Origin: Candidatus Bathyarchaeota archaeon
GTDB lineage: Archaea; Thermoproteota; Bathyarchaeia; TCS64
Direction: 5' to 3'
NCBI GenBank assembly: GCA_030593155.1
Contig: JAUVHT010000043.1
Location: forward strand, 1-6,827
Length of the DNA stretch: 6,827 nt
How positions within the stretch are numbered: the stretch's first letter is position 1; each line of letters starts with the position of its first letter. The notes under the pieces were generated by a model. It saw only the letters and a list, made by a program, of their open reading frames with translations, made no database searches and was not told where the DNA came from. The position numbers were made by a program, and so were the translations under genes. Below are positions 1-5,104 of the stretch, piece by piece.

Positions 1-10
1 GTGGTAAACC

Positions 11-460
11 ATGCCCAAAACAGTCCTCACATCCGGAGCCTTCGACCTCATCCACTACGGCCACATCCGCCTCCTCGAAGAAGCAAAAAGCCACGGAGGA
101 CCCAACGCCAAACTCGTAGTCATCATCGCCAGAGACGAAACCGTCAAACGCCTCAAAGGCAAACCCCCAGTCTTCCCAGAAAACCAACGCCGAGCCCTCA
201 TCGAAGCCCTCAAAGTCGTAGACCAAGCCCTCCTAGGCTACGAAAACATGGACATGGCCACCGTCATCGAAAAAGTAAAACCCGACATCATCGCCGTCGG
301 CCACGACCAAGACACCATAGAAAGAATGGCCAAAAAAGCCATCAAGGAAAAAAACCTCCCAATCAAGGTGGTCAGAATAGGCAGATTCGGCCAATCCGAC
401 CTCGACAGCAGCTCCAAAATCAAGAGAAAAATCGTAGAAGACCTGAGAACCACATACTGA
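11..460 (+). CDS. ribL: Archaeal FAD synthase (FMN adenylyltransferase) RibL
   Basis: A 149-residue cytidylyltransferase-fold protein, predicted to transfer AMP from ATP to FMN to make FAD in the cytoplasm. Seen: an N-terminal nucleotide-binding signature with HYGH at residues 15-18, just after SGAFDLI. The stretch ARDETVKRLKGKPPVFPE (about 40-57), followed by QRRALIEALK and VDQALLG, closely matches what I recall of the Methanocaldococcus RibL. A C-terminal DSSSKIKRKIVE sits where the family has its second nucleotide-binding segment. Length is normal for the family. The ATG lies 10 bp from the window edge. A TAA at 5-7 could be the stop of an upstream operon gene, but that cannot be judged here. 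It converges with ribK, which makes the FMN substrate. Odd points: the protein has no cysteine, although the characterised archaeal enzyme has cysteines important for activity, and no codon ends in T. A generic glycerol-3-phosphate cytidylyltransferase-like enzyme is the alternative, but the RibL-type segments make this less likely. Confidence 0.9.
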   Translation: MPKTVLTSGAFDLIHYGHIRLLEEAKSHGGPNAKLVVIIARDETVKRLKGKPPVFPENQRRALIEALKVVDQALLGYENMDMATVIEKVKPDIIAVGHDQDTIERMAKKAIKEKNLPIKVVRIGRFGQSDLDSSSKIKRKIVEDLRTTY

Positions 461-696
461 CAGCCACCCCCCCTCCCCATAGCCAACTACCCCAAAGCCA
501 TCCACCACCATTTCAACTACAATTAAATACAAAATTCTACAAAAAAATAGGAAAAAAGCAAAAAAAATAACCTCGAAAAACCCCAGAACAAACTAAAAAC
601 ACGAAAGGACCCTGAAAACCACGCTTCAAAATACAGGGGGAAGGGGGCCAGACCACCCACAACTAACTACAGGCCCCGAAATCGACGAGACGACGC
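461..696. other. Convergent intergenic spacer between ribL and ribK
   Basis: A 236-bp non-coding stretch between the two stop codons. It is very rich in A and C on the + strand, with C-runs near 467-478 and A-tracts at 541-580. The only contrast is a pair of five-G runs at 636-640 and 643-647. I see no convincing ORF, tRNA or paired RNA structure. The A-tracts read as T-tracts on the minus strand and are listed separately as the likely ribK terminator. The + strand has no T-run after ribL, so the end of the ribL transcript is not evident. Confidence 0.6.
541..580 (-). terminator. T-tract terminator of ribK transcript
   Basis: Read on the minus strand, this gives runs of five, eight, six and seven T residues within 40 bp (plus-strand A-tracts 576-580, 560-567, 552-557 and 541-547). 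It lies about 115-155 bp past the ribK stop. Archaeal RNA polymerase terminates at such U-tracts without needing a hairpin, and none is seen here. Orientation is inferred from the T-richness: the tracts would be A-runs in a ribL transcript and should not terminate it. Confidence 0.6.
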
Positions 697-1422
697 TCAG
701 CCACCCGCCCCCGGAGACCCACGCCCAGAAGACCGAATGGTCAACCTCACCATGTCCCCATCCTCCAGCCCAAACCTCTCCCGCAGACTCACGGGCGCGA
801 TCACCTCCATCACTGACCGATCATACGACGTCCTATCCGCCACCACCAACGCCCCCTCAACCTCATCATTCACCAACAGAGGATAACACCGACCCCCCCC
901 GAAAGCCCTATCCTCCCCCCGGAAACCCTCGATCCTGAACGCAGGCCACCCCTCCAACACCCGCCTCTGCTCCAGAAACCCCTCCCTCAACCTGAGATTC
1001 AAAGTCCCCAGATACGGATCGAACCCCAACATCTCCCTCAGTTGCTCCCGATAGAAAGGCTGAGAGACATAATACCCCCCCTGAGACATCCCACTGAAGA
1101 CCGAACCCTCGAACACCAACACCTCCTCCCCACCCCCCTCGATCCAACCCCTCATCCCGTAATAGACCTCGGAGAGCGCCTCAAGACCCTCCCCCGTGAT
1201 CCCGATCAAACTCCCATCAACCCCCAACCGGCGAGACACCAGACCCATCTCCTCCAAAAGCCTGAGATGCCGGGACGCCGACTGCTGAGAACAATCCAAC
1301 AACCCCGCCAGCCTAACCGTGGAAATCCTCACAGCCCCGGAGGCCGCCCCCAAAACGAGAAGCTCATACAACGTGAACCACAGGAAAGGCCTCAACCGCC
1401 CCCCATCGCCGTCACCGGACAT
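697..1422 (-). CDS. ribK: HTH-fused CTP-dependent riboflavin kinase (RibK/RbkR type)
   Basis: Predicted to phosphorylate riboflavin to FMN with CTP, and probably also to act as a DNA-binding regulator. Residues about 10-90 form a winged HTH: the helix pair VRLAGLLDCSQQSASRHLRLLEEMGLV followed by a wing, GVDGSLIGITGEG. Residues about 100-230 form the archaeal RibK beta-barrel: FEGSVFSGMSQGGYYVS (glycine-rich loop), then FDPYLGTLNLRL with the Thr and Asn expected at the metal/nucleotide site, then the C-terminal VSLRERFGLEDGDMVRL. The family usually has PYPGTLN; here the second Pro is Leu. At 241 residues it fits the two-domain form; single-domain kinases are about 135. Two-domain homologues have been described as regulators of riboflavin genes (RbkR), so a dual role is inferred. 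I chose the ATG at 1422. An in-frame TTG at 1431 would add three residues. There is no Shine-Dalgarno, and a TATA-like box about 25-35 bp upstream suggests leaderless or nearly leaderless initiation. Only two sense codons end in A, the mirror image of ribL. Confidence 0.9.
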   Translation of the reverse strand: MSGDGDGGRLRPFLWFTLYELLVLGAASGAVRISTVRLAGLLDCSQQSASRHLRLLEEMGLVSRRLGVDGSLIGITGEGLEALSEVYYGMRGWIEGGGEEVLVFEGSVFSGMSQGGYYVSQPFYREQLREMLGFDPYLGTLNLRLREGFLEQRRVLEGWPAFRIEGFRGEDRAFGGGRCYPLLVNDEVEGALVVADRTSYDRSVMEVIAPVSLRERFGLEDGDMVRLTIRSSGRGSPGAGG

Positions 1423-1450
1423 CGTAACCAAAAAACGAGTAGAAACCCCC

Positions 1451-1462
1451 AGATAAATACCT
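1451..1462 (-). promoter_or_regulatory. TATA-like box for ribK
   Basis: On the minus strand this reads AGGTATTTATCT. About 25 bp downstream falls at 1430-1434, right at the ribK start codons (TTG 1431, ATG 1422), consistent with a leaderless transcript. No clear inverted repeat for self-binding by the RibK HTH domain was visible around it. Confidence 0.45.
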
Positions 1463-1562
1463 ATTCACAAGTAAACACGAACCCAACGACCCCCCAAAAA
1501 AGAGGAAGGAGCCAACGCGCACGCCCCAGGCACCGATCCAACCAACACCGCGCCCGAGACGC

Positions 1563-1685
1563 CTACGGCTTCGACAATTTAGAGGCGTAAACGGGCTGGA
1601 CGTCCAGGGACTCGCCGCAATTGGGGCACTGAGCCACCAACCTCGCCTCGAACTCCGCCCCACACTTATTACACCTGAACTTCAA
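1563..1685 (-). CDS. 40-residue double-CxxC zinc-ribbon protein
   Basis: A complete small ORF with two CxxC knuckles: CNKC at residues 5-8 and CPNC at 20-23, 11 residues apart, each followed by G. This is the layout of a single zinc ribbon. The short tail (SLDVQPVYASKLSKP) has no recognisable domain. The start is a TTG at 1685-1683, because a TGA lies in frame four codons upstream and no ATG or GTG is available in this frame. A strong Shine-Dalgarno (GAGGTGA) ends about 8 nt before the TTG. An ATG four bases upstream (1689) is in another frame and opens only a six-codon peptide. The role is unknown; such mini zinc ribbons are common in archaea and may bind nucleic acid or protein partners. 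It lies 47 bp downstream of a related mini-ORF on the same strand, with ribK downstream. Confidence rests on the cysteine pattern and ribosome site, since the ORF is short. Confidence 0.72.
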   Translation of the reverse strand: MKFRCNKCGAEFEARLVAQCPNCGESLDVQPVYASKLSKP

Positions 1686-1731
1686 ACATGCCTCACCTCA
1701 TCCAACCCACCGCTCTGTAGCTTGGAAAAAG

Positions 1732-1821
1732 TCACTCTCTGACTGCCTGCGCTTCCAAATACTTCCTCAGGGGCTCTACATCCCAGTCAAACGCCCCACA
1801 CTTCAGACACTTGTATTTTAA
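1732..1821 (-). pseudogene. Single-CxxC mini zinc-ribbon-like ORF lacking a canonical start
   Basis: An open frame of 29 codons resembling the start of the neighbouring zinc-ribbon gene. It reads LKYKCLKCGAFDW where the neighbour reads LKFRCNKCGAEFE, and both have the same 12 bases over codons KCGA. It has one CxxC only, followed by a helical-looking charged tail (EPLRKYLEAQAVRE) and TGA. The codon matching the neighbour's TTG start is TTA at 1821. No ATG, GTG or TTG occurs in frame before the CxxC, and the frame is closed upstream by TAA at 1836-1834. A good Shine-Dalgarno (GGAGG) sits 7 nt before the TTA. An out-of-frame ATG at 1825 gives only a 12-residue peptide. Possible readings are a start-codon-loss relic, initiation at a rare non-standard codon, or a +1 shift from the ATG. 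I favour a decayed or marginally translated copy, with low certainty. Confidence 0.45.
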
Positions 1822-1857
1822 ACATATCCCTCCTTACCAGAAAATCCCCCAAACAAA

Positions 1858-1870
1858 GATATATACATTT
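1858..1870 (-). promoter_or_regulatory. TATA-like box for the mini zinc-ribbon transcript
   Basis: On the minus strand this reads AAATGTATATATC. A start about 25 bp downstream would fall near 1838-1840, just before the GGAGG at 1829-1833, giving a very short leader into both mini-ORFs. Further AT-rich sequence at 1890-1906 (two TATATA arms around GTCA) lies between this box and the divergent PhoU gene and could be an alternative promoter element. Confidence 0.4.
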
Positions 1871-1946
1871 CAGCAATATCTCTAATACGCTATATAGTCA
1901 TATATACCGATACGAACACCACCCACGAACGTCTTAATCAACATAG

Positions 1947-1982
1947 AAAATATAAGTATAACCCCCCTATACATCCATGGAG
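1947..1982 (+). promoter_or_regulatory. TATA box and Shine-Dalgarno of the AbrB-PhoU gene
   Basis: AAAATATAAGTATA at 1947-1960 is a good archaeal TATA candidate. Transcription would begin near 1977-1981. A GGAG at 1979-1982 is followed by 7 nt and then the ATG at 1990, a proper ribosome-site spacing that supports this start over the out-of-frame ATG at 1977. The TSS and the GGAG nearly coincide, so the leader may be very short. Confidence 0.5.
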
Positions 1983-1989
1983 ACATACG

Positions 1990-3045
1990 ATGGAACAGAG
2001 GAAGATCATGGCCCTCGGGAAGTCCTCCATGGTGGTCTCCATCCCCAAACCCTGGCTGAAGATGAACGCCTTAGGCCGGGGAGACATGGTCTCGATGGAC
2101 ATCCAGAGCGACGGCTGCCTGATCATCCACCCCACCACGACCCCCAAAGAGACGAAAAGGGAGATCCACCTGTGCGTGGAGGCCGACGAGAGCGATGAAT
2201 CCATCGTCAGACGCATTATAGGATCATACCTCGACGGGTACAACACCATCAAGCTGTCATCCGCCAAGATCTTCACAGCCGACCAGCAGAGGGCGATCCG
2301 CAAGATCGTCGGCACCCTCTACATGATGATCATGGAGTCGGAGGCCAGCAGCATCGTCCTCCAGACCCTCATAGACGAGTCCAAGGCCTCCGTGGTCTCA
2401 GGCATAGAGAGGATTCACATCATCACATACTCCATGTGCCGGGACATACTCAAAGCCACAGAGAACTGGGACACAGACCTGGCGAGATCCGTAGTCTCCC
2501 TAGAGGATGACGTCGACCAGCTGACATACTTCCTCCTCAGGCTCATCCGAGGCGCCGCCATCAACCCTACCCTAGGCAAACAGCTGGGCCTGGACCCCCT
2601 CGACTGCCTGGACTACCAGACCCTCGTCCACCGGATCGAAAGGATAGCCGACCACACCACCAACATCGCCAACAGCGTCATAGCCCTCATCGAAAACAAA
2701 ATGGAGATACCGGAAAACGTGCTCTCCACCCTCATCGAGGCCGCCAAGATAGCCTTCACCTCCTACGACGAGGCAGTAAACGGCTTCCTGACCAAGAACA
2801 TAGATCAGACAAACGAGATCATCGACAGACAGAAGAACATAAGGGAACTATTCAAAGAGATCACCCCCCTCCCCCGATTCGAAAAACCCAGCGACACGGC
2901 CTCCCTCTCCCAGGTCATCACAATGCGAGAGAGCATCAAGAACATCAGCCACCACGCAGCCGATATCGCCGAGATCACCATAGACAGGGCATACAAACTA
3001 GAGGAAATAACCCAGACGAGTTCAACACAAATAAAAAGAGGATAA
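1990..3045 (+). CDS. AbrB-PhoU fusion, putative phosphate-responsive regulator
   Basis: A 351-residue cytoplasmic regulator. Residues about 5-50 are a swapped-hairpin AbrB/SpoVT DNA-binding domain (ALGKSSMVVSIPKPWLKMNAL, then GDMVSMDIQSDGCLIIHP). Residues about 105-345 are all helical with two PhoU-like repeats. The first has the acidic motif SLEDDVDQL (E172, D176) and the paired RIERIADHTTNIAN (E217, D221), as in metal-binding PhoU proteins. The second ends in KNISHHAADIAE, where the equivalent positions are K317 and H321, so its metal site looks altered. In archaea this architecture is usually annotated as a phosphate uptake regulator: PhoU senses the state of the Pst transporter and AbrB would bind DNA. 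No pst, phoR or phoB gene is in the window, so the phosphate link is family inference. It has its own TATA box and a GGAG ribosome site. It converges on rtcB, 9 bp between stops. A second in-frame ATG at 2008 is possible but would trim the AbrB edge. Confidence 0.85.
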   Translation: MEQRKIMALGKSSMVVSIPKPWLKMNALGRGDMVSMDIQSDGCLIIHPTTTPKETKREIHLCVEADESDESIVRRIIGSYLDGYNTIKLSSAKIFTADQQRAIRKIVGTLYMMIMESEASSIVLQTLIDESKASVVSGIERIHIITYSMCRDILKATENWDTDLARSVVSLEDDVDQLTYFLLRLIRGAAINPTLGKQLGLDPLDCLDYQTLVHRIERIADHTTNIANSVIALIENKMEIPENVLSTLIEAAKIAFTSYDEAVNGFLTKNIDQTNEIIDRQKNIRELFKEITPLPRFEKPSDTASLSQVITMRESIKNISHHAADIAEITIDRAYKLEEITQTSSTQIKRG

Positions 3046-3049
3046 AAAA
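3033..3049 (-). terminator. T-tract terminator of rtcB inside the 3' end of the PhoU gene
   Basis: On the minus strand, six T residues (plus-strand A6 at 3044-3049) lie 5 bp past the rtcB stop, followed by five T (3033-3037). The second tract is within the last codons of the AbrB-PhoU gene. This suits an archaeal U-tract terminator for rtcB. No matching T-run follows the PhoU gene on the + strand. Confidence 0.5.
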
Positions 3050-3054
3050 GGAAG

Positions 3055-4503
3055 CTATCCCTTAGCCACGGCGATTGGCACAGACATCATGACCCTCCTT
3101 CCGATGCCCAGGCGGTGACTCACCTCGACCACCCTGTGGACGTCCTTATAACTTTCAGGGCTCTCCTCCTCCACTATCCTGCCGCTGGCCGCCCTGACAA
3201 CGATGCCCTTCCTCTTCAGCTGGGACACGATATTCTTCGCTTGGAAACGCTTCCGAGCCCCCGTCCTCGACATGACCCTCCCCGCGCCGTGAGCGGTGCT
3301 AGCGAATGAGAGCTCCTCACTCCTATCCGTGCCCACCAGGAGATAGCTGGCAGTCCCCATGGTCCCCACCAAAAGCACGGGCTGCCCCGTCGCCCTGTAA
3401 TCCTCTGGCAGATCAGCCCGGCCGGGCCCGAAAGCCCTTGCAGCCCCCTTCCGGTGAACCACAGTCTTCACACGCTTACCGTTCACCTTGTGCTCCTCCT
3501 TCTTGGCCGTGTTATGGGTCATGCCGTAGACCAGCTTCATACCCATGTCCTCCGCAGACCTCCTGAAGGTCTCCTCGAAGGCCTGCCGCACGCGATGCAT
3601 GATGACGTGCCGGTTGATGAACGCCCAGTTGATGGCGCACGACATCGCCTCGTAGTAGTCCTCGGCCTCCCGACTCTTCAAGGGCGCACAGCCCAGCTCC
3701 CTCGCCGGGATCCGGATGTTATACTTCCTCACAGCCCTGTCCATCACCCGAATGTAGTCGGAAGCTATCTGGTGGCCATACCCCCTCGACCCCGTGTGGA
3801 TCCATGCAACGATCTGGTTGGGCCCAGTGATCCCGAAGGTCTTGGCCGTGCCCTCGTCGAACACCTCTTTAACCCTGGCGATCTCCATGAAGTGATTACC
3901 AGCCCCAAGAGTTCCAAACTGGCTAGATCCCCGCTTCTTAGCCCTGGCAGAGACCTTGTCAGGATTGGCTTCCTTCATGCAGCCCCCCTCCTCTATGTGC
4001 TCGGAGTCGCCGGCCCATCCGAATCCCCGGCCTATGGCCCAATCGACGCCCTCCATCACAGCGTTATCCAGCTCCTGGGTCGAGAGCCTAATCTTGCTGC
4101 CCACGCCGACGCCGCACGGGACGAGTTTGAAGATGCGTTCTATGAGCTCCCGGGCCTTGGGCTTCACCTCCTCATAAGTCAAGTCTGTTCGCATTAGGCG
4201 GACTCCGCAGTTGATGTCGTATCCGACGCCGCCGGGGGTTATGATGCCCTCCTCGGCGTCGAAGGCGGCGACTCCGCCGATGGGGAAGCCGTAACCCTGG
4301 TGGCCGTCGGGGAGGATGATACCATACTTCTGGATGCCGGGAAGCTGCGTGATGTTTATCCCCTGGTGTAACGTCTCCTCCCTTTTCATCTGGGCGAGGA
4401 GCGTCTCGTCTGCGTATATCCTGGCAGGGACTCGCATGTGCCTGTTGTACTCCACAGGCACTTCCCAGACGAGGTCATTGATCTTCTTGATGGGTACCTG
4501 CAT
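3055..4503 (-). CDS. rtcB: RtcB 3'-phosphate/5'-hydroxyl RNA ligase (tRNA splicing ligase)
   Basis: A 482-residue GTP- and Mn2+-dependent ligase that joins 2',3'-cyclic-phosphate or 3'-phosphate RNA ends to 5'-OH ends. In archaea this seals tRNA exons after intron removal by the splicing endonuclease. The full set of active-site residues is visible: D96 and C99 in GVGYDINCGVRL, N203-H204 in LGAGNHFMEI, H236 in WIHTGSRGYGHQ, H330 in GMTHNTAKKEEH, and H405 in STAHGAGRVMSR. H405 is the histidine guanylylated during catalysis. Numbering is within one or two of the Pyrococcus enzyme, length is normal, and the conserved blocks are uninterrupted, so there is no intein. The ATG at 4503 starts the standard MQVPIKKIND N-terminus. 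A weak GGGGTG lies about 10 nt upstream, behind a TATA box near 4540. No archease gene, its usual partner, is adjacent. It is divergent from a small winged-helix gene, with a shared promoter region. Confidence 0.97.
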   Translation of the reverse strand: MQVPIKKINDLVWEVPVEYNRHMRVPARIYADETLLAQMKREETLHQGINITQLPGIQKYGIILPDGHQGYGFPIGGVAAFDAEEGIITPGGVGYDINCGVRLMRTDLTYEEVKPKARELIERIFKLVPCGVGVGSKIRLSTQELDNAVMEGVDWAIGRGFGWAGDSEHIEEGGCMKEANPDKVSARAKKRGSSQFGTLGAGNHFMEIARVKEVFDEGTAKTFGITGPNQIVAWIHTGSRGYGHQIASDYIRVMDRAVRKYNIRIPARELGCAPLKSREAEDYYEAMSCAINWAFINRHVIMHRVRQAFEETFRRSAEDMGMKLVYGMTHNTAKKEEHKVNGKRVKTVVHRKGAARAFGPGRADLPEDYRATGQPVLLVGTMGTASYLLVGTDRSEELSFASTAHGAGRVMSRTGARKRFQAKNIVSQLKRKGIVVRAASGRIVEEESPESYKDVHRVVEVSHRLGIGRRVMMSVPIAVAKG

Positions 4504-4534
4504 TATAATTCACACCCCGGTTATCCCGAGAAGA

Positions 4535-4545
4535 GGTTATAAGGC
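4535..4545. promoter_or_regulatory. Palindromic TATA box shared by rtcB and the winged-helix gene
   Basis: GGTTATAAGGC contains TTATAA, which reads the same on both strands. Placing starts about 25 bp away gives about 4514 on the minus strand (10 nt before the rtcB ATG) and about 4566 on the + strand (15 nt before the ATG at 4581). A single box could therefore serve either direction; orientation would depend on flanking BRE bases. A second GGTTAT at 4519-4524 repeats the left half 16 bp away. Confidence 0.45.
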
Positions 4546-4549
4546 TTTT

Positions 4550-4565
4550 TTGGTATAGACACCAA
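4550..4565. promoter_or_regulatory. Imperfect inverted repeat, candidate operator
   Basis: TTGGTATAGACACCAA: six of eight base pairs match across the centre, including a perfect five-base arm TTGGT/ACCAA. It sits between the shared TATA box and the ATG of the winged-helix gene, at its predicted transcription start. That is a fitting place for autorepression, and for influence on divergent rtcB. The repeat is short, so chance is possible. Confidence 0.35.
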
Positions 4566-4580
4566 TGAAAGGGTTCAACC

Positions 4581-5048
4581 ATGCAACTAAGAATTGTCAG
4601 GAGGATCCCCTTGGGCGAAGTGAGGCACCGAGTGGCGGATCTCGAGGCAAAATACGGGGGAAACATGGACGACATCCCCGATAGGTTCGCCGAGGGACAG
4701 ATCGATAGGGAGGCCTTCGAGGACTACGTGGATTGGATGGGGATGGTGCATGCCCTCAGGGCATATAGCGAGGGAGAGGACTTCGACTACTTCACAGAGG
4801 ACATCCTGGAGCTGAGTAAAGATGAAATCTCGAAGCTTACCCCCCGAAGATTAGAGCTCATGGATCAGATCTCAAGGTATAGGGCGGACTCCATCAACGA
4901 GCTGGCCACCACGATTAATAGAGACGTCAAGAACGTCTACAACGATCTGAAGACCCTGGAGAGCCTCGGCTTCGTGAGGCTTGTGAAGGAGGGGCGGCGC
5001 CTGGTCCCGGATCTCCTGGTCAAGGAGATCACCTTTCTGACCTGGTGA
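4581..5048 (+). CDS. Small winged-helix DNA-binding protein, HVO_A0114-like
   Basis: A 155-residue protein. Residues 1-80 are acidic and mostly helical (HRVADLEAKYGGNMDDIPDRFAEG, then AFEDYVDWMGMVHALRAY), with no catalytic motif that I recognise. Residues about 86-146 are a winged helix: LTPRRLELMDQISRYRADSINELATTINR, then the recognition-helix stretch DVKNVYNDLKTLESLGFVRLV and a wing ending in RRLVPDLL. The phrase RDVKNVYNDLKTLE is typical of archaeal HVO_A0114-type putative DNA-binding proteins, often annotated as antitoxin-like partners of TumE/DUF6516 toxins. No such toxin follows here; the next gene is an amidohydrolase. It is therefore either an orphan regulator or one recruited to control its neighbours. 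An inverted repeat just upstream may be its operator. The ribosome site is weak (AAAGGG 6-8 nt before the ATG). Function beyond DNA binding is inference. Confidence 0.75.
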   Translation: MQLRIVRRIPLGEVRHRVADLEAKYGGNMDDIPDRFAEGQIDREAFEDYVDWMGMVHALRAYSEGEDFDYFTEDILELSKDEISKLTPRRLELMDQISRYRADSINELATTINRDVKNVYNDLKTLESLGFVRLVKEGRRLVPDLLVKEITFLTW

Positions 5049-5064
5049 GGCCACACTATGAAAA

Positions 5065-5096
5065 CGTTATATCGGGTCCACCTAGTTGTTATGAGG
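5065..5096 (+). promoter_or_regulatory. TATA-like box and Shine-Dalgarno of the amidohydrolase
   Basis: CGTTATATCGG at 5065-5075 is a TATA candidate, placing transcription start near 5095. GAGG at 5093-5096 is 8 nt before the ATG at 5105. Both support an independent start for the amidohydrolase rather than translation from the GTG at 5045 that overlaps the previous stop codon. Confidence 0.45.
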
Positions 5097-5104
5097 CAGT
5101 TCTA

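Noticed and set aside
1..570. Open frame overlapping ribL in another + frame
   Set aside because: It encodes an Arg/Pro/His-rich low-complexity peptide explained by A/C-rich composition; the ribL frame has clear family motifs.
636..647. Two five-G runs as a possible G-quadruplex
   Set aside because: Only two runs are present nearby; four are needed for an intramolecular quadruplex.
1042..1590. Long + strand open frame opposite ribK
   Set aside because: It is the antisense of ribK, open because the skewed composition removes T-starting stop codons from that frame. The product is a Pro/Arg/His-rich low-complexity sequence with no motif.
1890..1908. AT palindrome TATATA-GTCA-TATATA as an operator
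   Set aside because: It is simple AT repeat sequence in a promoter region; symmetry is expected by chance, so it is noted only as a possible promoter element.
3454..4197. Long + strand open frame antisense to rtcB
   Set aside because: It is a shadow of the highly conserved rtcB frame, with no recognisable domain and no ribosome site.
3055..4503. Possible intein in rtcB, common in archaeal rtcB genes
   Set aside because: The length is 482 residues and all active-site blocks run without interruption.
5045..5104. GTG start overlapping the winged-helix stop, extending the amidohydrolase by 20 residues
   Set aside because: The extension does not resemble the family N-terminus, and a TATA-like box plus GAGG ribosome site lies inside it, favouring ATG 5105.
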